NCBI RefSeq assembly: GCF_900230255.1
Contig: NZ_OCNJ01000002.1
Location: 434,001 to 498,000, forward strand
Origin: Caenispirillum bisanense
Lineage (GTDB): Bacteria; Pseudomonadota; Alphaproteobacteria; Rhodospirillales; Rhodospirillaceae
DNA: 64,000 nt
Direction: 5' to 3'
The notes beneath the pieces are model-generated. The model was not told where the DNA came from. It ran no database searches and worked only from the letters and a program-made list of their open reading frames with translations. Positions within the stretch are counted from its first letter, which is position 1, and each line of letters starts with the position of its first letter. Shown one piece after another: positions 46,853 through 55,177 of the stretch. The position numbers and the translations under genes are program-made.

Positions 46853-48359
46853 GACGGCGCCGCTCGACTTCCCCGAGTTCGCCTGGATCTGGAACCACGC
46901 CCTCGGCCTCACCACCCCCGTCCACCAGCGCCGCATGGCGCGGTGGCTGTCGGCGCGCTGGCGGCAGCACGAGCGCGAATGCCTGCTCATGGCCTTCCGC
47001 AACTCGGGCAAGTCGACGGTGGTCGGCCTGTTCTGCGCCTGGCTGCTGTGGCGCTGGCCGGACCTGCGCATCATGGTGCTGGCCGCCGACCATGCCCTCG
47101 CCAAGAAGATGGTGCGCAACGTCAAGCGCATCATCGAACACCACCCGCTCACCAAGGGCCTGAAGCCGCCGCGCCGCGACCAGTGGGCGGCGGACCAGTT
47201 CACCGTCAACCGGCCGGGCGAGCTGCGCGATCCCTCCATGCTGGCGCGCGGCATCGGCGGCAACATCACCGGCAGCCGCGCCGACGTGGTGGTGTGCGAC
47301 GACGTGGAAGTGCCCAACACCTGCGACACCGCGCCCAAGCGCGCCGACCTGCGGGCGCGGCTGTCGGAACTGGATTACATCCTGGTGCCTGGCGGCATGC
47401 AGCTCTACGTCGGCACGCCGCACACCTTCTACACCATCTACGGCCGGGCGCCGCGGGCCGAGGCCGGCGAGTCGCGCCCCTTCCTCGACGGCTTCCACCG
47501 GCTGGAGATCCCGCTGGTCGACGGCCGCGGCCGCAGCGCCTGGCCGGAGCGTTTCCCGCCCGAGAAGATCGACGGCATCCGCCGCCGCACGGGCCCCAAC
47601 AAGTTCCGCAGCCAGATGCTGCTGGAGCCGGTGAACATCGCCGACGGCCGCCTCGACCCCGACCGCCTGCGGCTCTACGACGACGAACTGGTCTATACCG
47701 AAGGCAACGGCGAGGCGACGCTCACCCTCGGCGGCCGGCGGCTGGTCTCGGCCTCGTGCTTCTGGGACCCGGCCTACGGGGCGCCCGGCAAGGGCGACGG
47801 CAGCGTCGTCGCCTGCGTCTTCACCGACGAGGACGGCGCCTATCACCTGCACCGCATCCGCTGGCTCGAACACGACCCGGCGGCGCTGGCCGGCGCCGGG
47901 GCGGGGGCGGGCGAGGACGAGGCGACGCAGCAGTGCCGCGCCGTCGCCGCCTTCCTGCGCGACAACCACCTGCCGTCGGTGCGGGTGGAAAGCAACGGCG
48001 TCGGCAAGTTCCTGCCCGGCCTGTTGCAGAAGGTGCTGGCCGAAGACGGCTTGCGCTGCGCCGTTGTGCCGACGGCATCCAGCCGCAACAAGGACGCCCG
48101 CATCATCGACGCCTTCGACGCCGTGCTGGCGGCCGGCGCCCTGTCGGCCCACCGCTCGGTGTGGACGACGCCCTTCGTCGCCGAAATGCGCGAGTGGCGT
48201 CCCGGCGGCGGCGGCCGCGACGACGGCCTGGACGCCGTCGCCGGCTGCCTCGCAGCCGAACCCGTCCGCCTCCCCCGCACCCCCGGCCCCACCGCCAAAC
48301 GCCCCGGCGCCTGGCGCGGCGGCGGCGGGTGGAAGGCGGAGAGCGACTTCGGGGTGTAG
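46812..48359 (+). CDS. Large terminase subunit
   Basis: A 515-residue DNA-packaging motor of the T7 gp19 class. ATPase marks: Walker A FRNSGKST, Walker B DVVVCDDVE and the coupling segment VGTPHTFYTIY. Nuclease marks: FWDPAYGAPGKGDG and the C-terminal DDGLDAVAG acidic residues. It translocates and cuts DNA at the portal. The last 45 residues are basic and Gly/Pro rich. The ATG at 46812 gives a 41-nt overlap with the small subunit. Confidence 0.93.
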   Translation: MTISPPTTTTATTETAPLDFPEFAWIWNHALGLTTPVHQRRMARWLSARWRQHERECLLMAFRNSGKSTVVGLFCAWLLWRWPDLRIMVLAADHALAKKMVRNVKRIIEHHPLTKGLKPPRRDQWAADQFTVNRPGELRDPSMLARGIGGNITGSRADVVVCDDVEVPNTCDTAPKRADLRARLSELDYILVPGGMQLYVGTPHTFYTIYGRAPRAEAGESRPFLDGFHRLEIPLVDGRGRSAWPERFPPEKIDGIRRRTGPNKFRSQMLLEPVNIADGRLDPDRLRLYDDELVYTEGNGEATLTLGGRRLVSASCFWDPAYGAPGKGDGSVVACVFTDEDGAYHLHRIRWLEHDPAALAGAGAGAGEDEATQQCRAVAAFLRDNHLPSVRVESNGVGKFLPGLLQKVLAEDGLRCAVVPTASSRNKDARIIDAFDAVLAAGALSAHRSVWTTPFVAEMREWRPGGGGRDDGLDAVAGCLAAEPVRLPRTPGPTAKRPGAWRGGGGWKAESDFGV

Positions 48360-48402
48360 GATGCTCTTCATCTCCCGCGATGATTTTGATAAAGGAGGAA
48401 AC

Positions 48403-48432
48403 ATGGTGCCAGGGGGTATCGTCACCCCTTGA
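48403..48432 (+). other. Mini-ORF with ideal ribosome site upstream of the TAC operon
   Basis: An aaaggaggaa site 4 bp before an ATG opens a 9-codon frame (MVPGGIVTP, stop). It ends 26 bp before the toxin start. Such a strong site in front of so short a frame suggests a leader peptide or a remnant of a longer gene. Translation is unproven. Confidence 0.3.
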
Positions 48433-48457
48433 CGGGAGTTAACTCAGGAGTTAACTA
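48429..48457 (+). promoter_or_regulatory. TAC operon operator with tandem GTTAAC palindromes
   Basis: GAGTTAACTC (48436-48445), a perfect palindrome, and a second ggagttaact (48447-48456) sit just before the toxin gene. A TTGACG at 48429 and TAACTA at 48452 (17-bp spacer) could form a promoter covered by the sites, but its start would lie after the toxin GTG, so the real promoter may be further upstream. Palindrome pairs of this type are typical binding sites for HigA-like antitoxins. Confidence 0.6.
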
Positions 48458-48847
48458 GTGTTTGCGCGCGAGGTTGTGAACGGTCCCTGGAGGATCTGGG
48501 CGCTCGCCGACGAGGACGGCACCTGCCCCCTCGAGGAGTTCGTGAGCGGATTGCCGAAGTCCGAGCGGCGGAAGGTTCTGGCCATGCTGGATCACGTGGC
48601 GGAAGGCGGGACGCGGGCGCTGCCCTCGGACCGGTGCCATCAGATCGACGATGAACACCAGATCTACCAGTTCACGGCCGGGCAGGTCCGGATCCTCTGG
48701 TTCTATGACAGGGACAAGATCATCCTCTGCTCGCATGCATTCTTGAAGCGGACGAACAAGACGCCCAAGCGGGAACGGGAGCGCGCCGTCGCCGCCCGCA
48801 AGGCCTGCCGGGCGGGTTCCGTGACGTTGGTGAAGGAACACGAATGA
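48458..48847 (+). CDS. higB: HigB/Gp49-type toxin of a toxin-antitoxin-chaperone system
   Basis: A 129-residue RelE-superfamily mRNA interferase of the Gp49-like class. WRIWALADEDGTCPLEEFVSGLP, then QIYQFTAGQVRILWFYDRDKIILCSHAFLKRTNKTPKRERERA, which carries the family KRTxKTPxxE end. It cuts translated mRNA at the ribosome. GTG start after caggag. Its stop overlaps the antitoxin ATG. Toxin first, antitoxin second, chaperone third is the order of known TAC modules. Confidence 0.88.
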   Translation: MFAREVVNGPWRIWALADEDGTCPLEEFVSGLPKSERRKVLAMLDHVAEGGTRALPSDRCHQIDDEHQIYQFTAGQVRILWFYDRDKIILCSHAFLKRTNKTPKRERERAVAARKACRAGSVTLVKEHE

Positions 48848-49248
48848 TGAAGAAGAAGGTCGGGTTCGCCGGACTCCTGGCAGACGCCCGGAATTCTCCC
48901 GAGTACAAGGCCGAGCGCCTCGCCCTGCAGTTCGCGGCGGAGCTCGAGCGGCTGATGGAGGAAAAGTCCATCACCCGCGCCCAGCTCGCCAAGAAGGCGG
49001 GGGTCTCCAAGGCCTACATAACCAAGCTGTTCAGCGGCGAGGGCAACTACACCCTGGAGACCATGGTCCGCTTCGCCGACGCCGTGGGTGCCGACCTGCA
49101 TCAGCACCTGTGCGACGGCGGGCGGCGAATGCGGTGGCTCGAGTCCATTCCCGGCGGCCGCATGACCACGGTGCCGACACCCCTCGCCCGGAAGACGGTG
49201 GTTTCCCGCATGGACGAGAACGATGACGGCCTCACGTCTGCTGCTTGA
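48844..49248 (+). CDS. higA: HigA-type antitoxin with chaperone-addiction tail
   Basis: A 134-residue antitoxin. The XRE-type HTH lies at about 42-85 (SITRAQLAKKAGVSKAYITKLFSGEGNYTLETMVRFADAVGADLHQHL). A C-terminal extension of about 45 residues (GRRMRWLESIPGGRMTTVP, LARKTVVSRMD) has no place in a classical HigA and matches the position of the chaperone-addiction (ChAD) region through which SecB-like chaperones protect the antitoxin. Its 3' end overlaps the chaperone gene by 26 nt. Confidence 0.85.
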   Translation: MMKKKVGFAGLLADARNSPEYKAERLALQFAAELERLMEEKSITRAQLAKKAGVSKAYITKLFSGEGNYTLETMVRFADAVGADLHQHLCDGGRRMRWLESIPGGRMTTVPTPLARKTVVSRMDENDDGLTSAA

Positions 49249-49717
49249 GCATTATTTCGTCGAAGAACTGTCGGTGGCGGCGAACGTCGATGCCGACCCG
49301 GCCGTCTTCGCCGACTGGCGGCCGGAGCCGGCGACCGAGCGCGACTACGCCTCGTCACCCGACGACCCGCGGCTGCATCAGGTGCGCCTGACAGTCACGG
49401 TCGGTCACGACGACTCCGGCGCGGCGCCCTACCGGGTGCGGTTGGCCCTGCGCGGCATCTTCCGCATCGATCCGTCGGTGGAGGACAAGCGGCTGCGCGA
49501 CGGCCTGCTGACCAACACCGCGCCGTCCATCCTGTACGGCGCCGCCCGCGAGGTGGTGCTGGCGACCACCGCCCGCGGCCCGTTCCCGCCTGTGCTGCTG
49601 CCGGCCGAAGTGTTCCCGCCCGAGGTGCTGGACGACGATGCCGAGCCGGCACCGCCGCCGGCCGAGCCGTCGCCGCCCGCCCGGCCCCGTCGCAAGCGGG
49701 CCAAGGCGTCCGACTGA
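49223..49717 (+). CDS. SecB-like chaperone of the TAC module
   Basis: A 164-residue SecB-fold protein. The strand VRLTVTVGHDD, then YRVRLALRGIFRI, and the block APSILYGAAREVVLATTARG with FPPVLLPAEVF line up with canonical SecB (NILFPYARE, RGxFPxLxLxPxNF). The C-terminus is Pro/Lys rich. In TAC modules the chaperone folds and protects the antitoxin, so loss of chaperone supply frees the toxin. Its immediate position after toxin and antitoxin makes this role likely, rather than general Sec export. A terminator follows. Confidence 0.88.
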   Translation: MTASRLLLEHYFVEELSVAANVDADPAVFADWRPEPATERDYASSPDDPRLHQVRLTVTVGHDDSGAAPYRVRLALRGIFRIDPSVEDKRLRDGLLTNTAPSILYGAAREVVLATTARGPFPPVLLPAEVFPPEVLDDDAEPAPPPAEPSPPARPRRKRAKASD

Positions 49718-49748
49718 CGCCGCAGGGCACCCACAGATACCGCATCGC

Positions 49749-49778
49749 GCGGCCGATCCACCCGGATCGGCCGCTTTT
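49749..49778 (+). terminator. Rho-independent terminator of the TAC operon
   Basis: A perfect 11-bp stem (gcggccgatcc), a 4-nt loop and a run of T residues (ttttcttttg). It isolates the TAC module from the lysis genes. Confidence 0.85.
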
Positions 49779-49808
49779 CTTTTGCCCATGCCCCAACAGG
49801 AGACCCCC

Positions 49809-50120
49809 ATGCCCTTCGACATCATGTGGTGGGTGTCGGCGGTGGAGTTGCCGGCGCTCGGCGGGCTGTTCTGGCTCGTCTGGCGCAATCGGCACGACGC
49901 CGACGATGCCGCTGAGGAGAACCGTCGCGCCTTCGAGCGCGGCCATGCCCAGCAGCGCGAGGCGCTGGCCGCCTACAAGCTGGAGGTGGCGCAGTCCTAT
50001 GCCTCGCTCTCCCACCTGCGCGAGGTGGAAAAGCGCCTCACCGCCCATCTCGAACGCATCGAGCTGAAGCTCGATGGCGTGCAGCAGCAGGCCGTGCGGC
50101 CGGCGGGCGGGCGGGCATGA
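49809..50120 (+). CDS. Single-TM coiled-coil lysis-cassette protein (spanin- or holin-like)
   Basis: A 103-residue protein: one TM helix (residues about 5-25) followed by a long coiled coil rich in Ala, Arg and Gln. The layout fits an inner-membrane spanin subunit or a small holin. It overlaps the endolysin gene by 4 nt and opens the lysis cassette. No family-specific motif. Confidence 0.6.
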   Translation: MPFDIMWWVSAVELPALGGLFWLVWRNRHDADDAAEENRRAFERGHAQQREALAAYKLEVAQSYASLSHLREVEKRLTAHLERIELKLDGVQQQAVRPAGGRA

Positions 50121-50593
50121 GCGGCGCCGCCAAGACCACGCCGCCCGTCCCGCCGCTGCCGGCGGACCTGCTCGCCGATCCGGTGGAGGTGCTGGCGCGC
50201 ACCCTGTGGGGCGAGGCGCGCGGCGAGCCGGTGCGCGGGCAGGAGGCGGTGGCCGCCGTCGTGCTCAACCGTGTCGCCCGGGCGCAGGCGCGCGGCGGGC
50301 GGTGGTGGTGGGGCGCCAGCGTCACCGAGGTCTGCCTGAAGCCCTGGCAGTTCTCGTGCTGGAACGCCAACGACCCCAACCGGCCGCGGCTGCTCGCCCT
50401 GACGCCGCAGACCCGCGGCTTCGCCGGCGCCCTGCGCATCGCGCGCCGCGCCGTCGCCGGCAACCTGGCCGACCCGACCGACGGCGCCACCCACTACCAC
50501 GCCCGCGGCATCCATCCGCCCTGGGCATGGCGGCTGGTGCCCTGCGCCGAGATCGGCCGCCATTTGTTCTACAATGACGTGGAGGTGCTGTGA
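50117..50593 (+). CDS. SleB-type cell-wall hydrolase (endolysin)
   Basis: A 158-residue Hydrolase_2/SleB-family enzyme that cuts peptidoglycan glycan. The catalytic glutamate is in ARTLWGEARGEPVRGQEAVAAVVLNR, and the fold mark THYHARG is present later. No signal peptide, so export depends on the holin. It lies between the TM protein and the 3-TM holin, a complete lysis set. Confidence 0.88.
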   Translation: MSGAAKTTPPVPPLPADLLADPVEVLARTLWGEARGEPVRGQEAVAAVVLNRVARAQARGGRWWWGASVTEVCLKPWQFSCWNANDPNRPRLLALTPQTRGFAGALRIARRAVAGNLADPTDGATHYHARGIHPPWAWRLVPCAEIGRHLFYNDVEVL

Positions 50594-51015
50594 TGACCGC
50601 TCCCCTCTTGGGCTCGGACAGCCTGCCGCGGCTGCTCGACGCCGTCGACGCCGCCCGCGCGGCCGCCGCCGCCCTCGCCGAGGCCCGCGGTGCCGGGGGC
50701 GAGGCGGCGGCCGGGCCGTCGCAGGCGTCGCCGGGCGAGGACGCCTACGTGCGCCGCTGGCGGCCGACCTTCGGCTATGCGGTGGCGCTGAGCTGGCTGG
50801 TGATGATGCTGGCCGTCGCCTGGGTGGTGGTGCACGAGCCCGCCCGCGCGCCCGAAGTGATCGCGGCGCTGCTCGACACCACGCCCATCTGGGGCGGGGC
50901 ACTGGCCGTGCTCGGCCTGTCGGTGGTCAAGCGCAGCCAGGACAAGCGCCTGCCCACGCCGACGCCGCCCGCCGTCGGCACGGCGCCGGAGACCCGGCCG
51001 GACGAGCAGGCGTGA
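50593..51015 (+). CDS. Three-TM holin of the GTA-holin type
   Basis: A 140-residue membrane protein. A charged Ala-rich lead (about 50 residues) ends in YVRRWRPTFGYAVALSW, the mark of the 3-TM holin family first described for gene transfer agents; two or three TM helices follow (residues about 60-115), and a Pro/Thr-rich tail. It makes the pore for endolysin release. ATG 50593 with ggaggtgctg is preferred; a GTG precedes it by 3 nt. Confidence 0.85.
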   Translation: MTAPLLGSDSLPRLLDAVDAARAAAAALAEARGAGGEAAAGPSQASPGEDAYVRRWRPTFGYAVALSWLVMMLAVAWVVVHEPARAPEVIAALLDTTPIWGGALAVLGLSVVKRSQDKRLPTPTPPAVGTAPETRPDEQA

Positions 51016-51023
51016 ACGCGAGC

Positions 51024-51061
51024 GGGGCGGCCCCATCCGTGGGGCCGCCCCGGCGTCTTTT
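51024..51061 (+). terminator. Terminator at the end of the phage-like cluster
   Basis: An 11-bp perfect stem (ggggcggcccc), a 6-nt loop and ggcgtctttt. It closes the lysis operon 22 bp before the convergent ptsN gene. Confidence 0.8.
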
Positions 51062-51082
51062 CGCGTTGCGTCACCGGCGCGC

Positions 51083-51547
51083 TCAGGCGGCGGCGTTGGC
51101 CTCGTGCTGGGTCAGCAGGGCATAGAGCCCCTCGGCGCTGTCGGTGCCGCGCAGCTTCTCGCAGATGGACCGGTCGCGCAGCAGGCGCGAGATGCGGGCC
51201 AGCGCCTTCAGGTGGTCGGCGCCCGCCGTTTCCGGCGCGAGCAGCAGGAACAGCAGGTCGACGGGCTGTTCGTCGATGCTGTCGAAGTCGATGGGGCGCT
51301 CCAGGCGCGCGAACAGGCCGTGCAGCCGGTCGAGCTGCGGCAGCTTGCCGTGCGGGATGGCGATCCCGTTGCCGACGCCGGTCGTTCCCAGGCGCTCGCG
51401 TTCGAGAAGCGTGTCGAAGATGGCGCGTTCGTGCAGCCCGGTCAGTTCCGCGGCGTGCTTCGCGATCTCCTGCAGCGCCTGCTTCTTGCTCGTCGCCTTC
51501 AGGCTGGGAATGACGGCTTCGGGGCTGAGCAGATCGGAGATCTCCAT
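51083..51547 (-). CDS. ptsN: PTS IIA-Ntr regulator
   Basis: A 154-residue nitrogen-PTS IIA protein. The phosphorylated histidine is in GIAIPHGKLP, with the preceding RLGTTGVGNG. It links carbon/nitrogen status to K+ and metabolic control. In the usual block it follows rpoN with hpf between; here rpoN lies 268 bp upstream and no hpf is present. It converges with the phage-like cluster. The start matches the conserved MEISDLL. Confidence 0.93.
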   Translation of the reverse strand: MEISDLLSPEAVIPSLKATSKKQALQEIAKHAAELTGLHERAIFDTLLERERLGTTGVGNGIAIPHGKLPQLDRLHGLFARLERPIDFDSIDEQPVDLLFLLLAPETAGADHLKALARISRLLRDRSICEKLRGTDSAEGLYALLTQHEANAAA

Positions 51548-51815
51548 GCCGGTCCCTCGTCGAAAAAACTCGGTGTGACAATTACAAGTCAGGGCCGATG
51601 CGGCCATATGCAAGTGCCGCGTCGTCGCCCCGGCTTCGCTCTGGTCGCCGCGGACATCCATCCGGCGGAGCGACCGCCCTGCACGTGTCGGCCGGGGGGC
51701 GAAGACACGATTGCGCGGGGACGTGGTCAAGGCGCGGGAAGGTAGGCCTTCGGCGCCTGCAAGTCAAGCCGTCCGCAAGTCCGTCCGGCGAAAGTTCTAC
51801 GCCTTCCGGAAGACC

Positions 51816-53354
51816 TCACGCCTGGGTAAGTTTCATTCGTTTTTCGCGACGCCGCTGAACGGAAGACGCGATCTTCATTCCCTCCCGATACTTGGCAACG
51901 GTCCGGCGGGCGATGTCGATGCCCTCCTTTTTCAACAACGCCACGAGGGTGTCGTCGGACAGCACGTCGTCGGCGCTCTCGGCGTCGATGAGCGCGCGGA
52001 TCCGGTGGCGTACCGCCTCGGCCGAATGGGCTTCGCCGTCGGCCCCGGCGATGGCCTGGGTGAAGAAGTATTTCAGCTCGAAGATGCCGCGCGGCGTGGC
52101 GATGTACTTGTTGGAGGTCACACGGCTGACCGTGCTCTCGTGCATCTCGATGGCCGTCGCGATGTCGCGCAGGATGAGCGGGCGCAGGGCGGAAATGCCG
52201 TGGACGAAGAAGGCGTCCTGCTGGCGCACGATTTCCACCGCCACCTTCAGGATGGTGTTGGCGCGCTGGTCCAGCGCCTTGACGAGCCAGCTCGCCGTCT
52301 GGAAGTTCTCGGCGACGAAACCCTTGTCTTCCTTGCTGCGGGCTGCCTTGGAGACCAGCGCATAGTAGCGGTGGTTGACCAGCACGCGGGGCAGCGCGTC
52401 GGTGTTCAGCTCCACGTGCCAGCCGCCGTCGGGGGCCGGGCGCATGAGCACGTCGGGCACCACCGGCTGCGCCGGCACGTCGGTGAAGCGCAGCGCCGGG
52501 CGCGGGTCGCAGGCGCGGATCTCGGCCACCATCTCGGCCAGGTCCTCGGCATCGACGCCGCAGACCTTCAAAAGCTGCGGCACGTCGCGCCGGGCCAGCA
52601 GGTCCAGGTTGGCGAGCAGCGCCTGCATGCAGGGGTCCAGCCGGTCCTTCTCGCGCAGTTGCAGGGCGAGGCATTCGGACAGGTCGCGGGCGAACAGGCC
52701 GGGCGGGTCGAAGCGCTGCAGGCGGTCGAGCACGCGGCGCACCCGCTCGACGGGGGCGCCCATGGCCTCGGCCATTTCCTCGACGGTGACCGTCAGGTAG
52801 CCGTTGTCGTCCAGGCTGTCGATGAAGGCCTGGCCGATGAGGCGGTCGGCGCCCTCGGGCACGTCGCAGGCCAGCTGGTCGACCAGGTGGTCGCGCAGGG
52901 AGACGCCGCCGGCGAGCGTGTTCTCGTAGCCGCCGTCCTCGTCCATGAAATCGCGCCGGCCGCCCGACCCGACGTTGGACCAGTCGTCGGCGAAGCCTTC
53001 GGCACCGGCCGCCGCCACGCCTTCCGGGGCGGCGGGGCCCGATTCGTATTCCTGGGCGTCGTAGGAATTGTCGATCTCGACGTCGAGCGGCGCCTCCGAT
53101 CCGGCGCGGCCGTCGGGGCTGTCGACCAGCACGCCTTCGCCGGCGTCGCGGCGGTCGTCGTAGCGATCCTCGCCGGCCCCGGCGACGTCGCGCGGCTCCG
53201 CCCGTTCGAGCAGCGGATTGCGTTCCAGTTCCTGCTCGACGTAGGCCGTCAGCTCGATGTTGCTCAACTGCAGCAGCTTGATCGCCTGCTGCAGCTGCGG
53301 CGTCATGACCAGCGACTGGGTCTGGCGGAGGTGGAGGCTGGGGGCGAGGACCAT
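51816..53354 (-). CDS. rpoN: RNA polymerase sigma-54 factor
   Basis: A 512-residue sigma54. Region I is the Gln-rich lead SLHLRQTQSLVMTPQLQQAIKLLQLS, then an acidic linker, the core-binding domain and the C-terminal RpoN box ARRTVAKYRE. It drives -24/-12 promoters with NtrC-type activators such as the one at 28953. The unit lptC-lptA-lptB-rpoN is the standard order; rpoN begins 22 bp after lptB ends. Confidence 0.96.
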   Translation of the reverse strand: MVLAPSLHLRQTQSLVMTPQLQQAIKLLQLSNIELTAYVEQELERNPLLERAEPRDVAGAGEDRYDDRRDAGEGVLVDSPDGRAGSEAPLDVEIDNSYDAQEYESGPAAPEGVAAAGAEGFADDWSNVGSGGRRDFMDEDGGYENTLAGGVSLRDHLVDQLACDVPEGADRLIGQAFIDSLDDNGYLTVTVEEMAEAMGAPVERVRRVLDRLQRFDPPGLFARDLSECLALQLREKDRLDPCMQALLANLDLLARRDVPQLLKVCGVDAEDLAEMVAEIRACDPRPALRFTDVPAQPVVPDVLMRPAPDGGWHVELNTDALPRVLVNHRYYALVSKAARSKEDKGFVAENFQTASWLVKALDQRANTILKVAVEIVRQQDAFFVHGISALRPLILRDIATAIEMHESTVSRVTSNKYIATPRGIFELKYFFTQAIAGADGEAHSAEAVRHRIRALIDAESADDVLSDDTLVALLKKEGIDIARRTVAKYREGMKIASSVQRRREKRMKLTQA

Positions 53355-53376
53355 GGTGCCGCGGTCGCTCCCGGAC

Positions 53377-54183
<807 letters not shown>

Positions 54184-54235
54184 GCTGAAACCTTGTCCTC
54201 TCTGCCGCACACTCTCGCGCCGGCCGACCGGCGGC

Positions 54236-55177
54236 CTACTGGCCCTGGCCGTCGCCGGAATTCTTGGGCACCAGCAGACCGCGGGCCATGCCGCCGGACC
54301 CGCTGTGCAGGGTGCTGACGTTGGTGTTCAGGTTGCTCGTGGCGCGGTCGCCCTGCAGCACGCTCTTGCCCTGGGTGATCTTAACCGAACCTTCCATCTC
54401 GGCGATACCGGTTTTGGCATTGTAATTGCCTTGGTCGCCTTCGATGCGCTCCTTCGGGGTGGTGATGACCACGTCACCGTCGGCATAGATGCGGTCGAGC
54501 TCGCTGTCGCCGGCCAGGCTGTCGGTGTTCTTGGCGGCGGTCTTCTGCGGCTTGGCGCCGGCTTCCGGGTCGACGAAGAAGGCGGTCAGGCGGTCGGCGG
54601 CGATGCGGCGGTCGCCGCGCACGGCGACGGCGTCGCCCTCGGCCACGGCCTTGCGGTCGCGCTCGTAGTAGCGGATTTCCTTCTCTGCCGTCACCGTGTC
54701 GGTCGGCGTCACCAGCTTGGCCGGCCCGCCCCACAGGGTGAGCAGGGCGTCGTCGATGGTGTAGACGGCGCGGGTGCCGGTGGCGGTTTCCTGCGGGCTC
54801 TTGATGACCACGCTGCCCTCGGCGGTGAGGCGGTAGACCTCGGTGCCGCCGCCCTGGTCTTCCGGCAGCTCGCGGTAGTCGGCGACCAGGGTGTCGGCGA
54901 AGACCTGGGTGGTGCCGCGGGTGGCGACGGCGTTGCCGCGGGCGATGAACTTCTTGTCGTTCTGCAGCCACTCGATGCCGTCGTCGGCCACCACCTCGAT
55001 GGGAACGGTGCCGACGCGACCCTGCTGGTCGGCGCCGCCGGCCGCCGGGCCGCCCGTGGCGAGGTCGATGGTCTGGGCGACGGCGGCGCCCGTGGCCGCA
55101 CCCTGCGCCGCGGCGAAGGCCGCCGTCAGCGCCAGCGCCAGCAGCGCCGTCCGCGTGTTCCCCTGCATGGTCCTCAT
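54236..55177 (-). CDS. lptA: LPS transport periplasmic bridge protein LptA
   Basis: A 313-residue OstA/LptA-domain protein. A Sec signal with a long Ala-rich core is followed by the beta-jellyroll repeats (ADDGIEWLQNDKKFIARGNAVATRG; YADGDVVITTPKERIEGDQGNYNAKTGIAEMEGSVKITQG). It forms the bridge for LPS across the periplasm. It is longer than E. coli LptA (185) because of an added domain copy, as in many alphaproteobacteria. The ATG overlaps the lptC stop. Confidence 0.92.
   Translation of the reverse strand: MRTMQGNTRTALLALALTAAFAAAQGAATGAAVAQTIDLATGGPAAGGADQQGRVGTVPIEVVADDGIEWLQNDKKFIARGNAVATRGTTQVFADTLVADYRELPEDQGGGTEVYRLTAEGSVVIKSPQETATGTRAVYTIDDALLTLWGGPAKLVTPTDTVTAEKEIRYYERDRKAVAEGDAVAVRGDRRIAADRLTAFFVDPEAGAKPQKTAAKNTDSLAGDSELDRIYADGDVVITTPKERIEGDQGNYNAKTGIAEMEGSVKITQGKSVLQGDRATSNLNTNVSTLHSGSGGMARGLLVPKNSGDGQGQ

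Larger units (their letters stand above)
33121..51051 (+). mobile_element. Podovirus-like morphogenesis cluster without integration or replication genes
   Basis: Eighteen kilobases of nearly continuous plus-strand genes in the T7-like order portal, scaffold, capsid, tail tubes, internal protein, fibre, terminase, lysis. There is no integrase, excisionase, replication protein, RNA polymerase or tRNA-flanked direct repeat. Chromosomal genes border it on both sides (S24 repressor, ptsN). Cargo genes are inserted between structural genes. It could be a decayed prophage, a helper-dependent element or a domesticated particle. Confidence 0.85.

Noticed and set aside
49223-49717. Housekeeping SecB
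   Set aside because: It overlaps the antitoxin gene, sits in a phage cluster and has a Pro/Lys-rich tail; genomic secB normally lies elsewhere in alphaproteobacteria. A dedicated TAC chaperone fits better.
32952-51082. Attachment site direct repeats flanking the phage-like cluster
   Set aside because: No tRNA gene borders the cluster, and I could not find matching direct repeats near 33.0 and 51.1 kb by reading; an exhaustive comparison was not possible.
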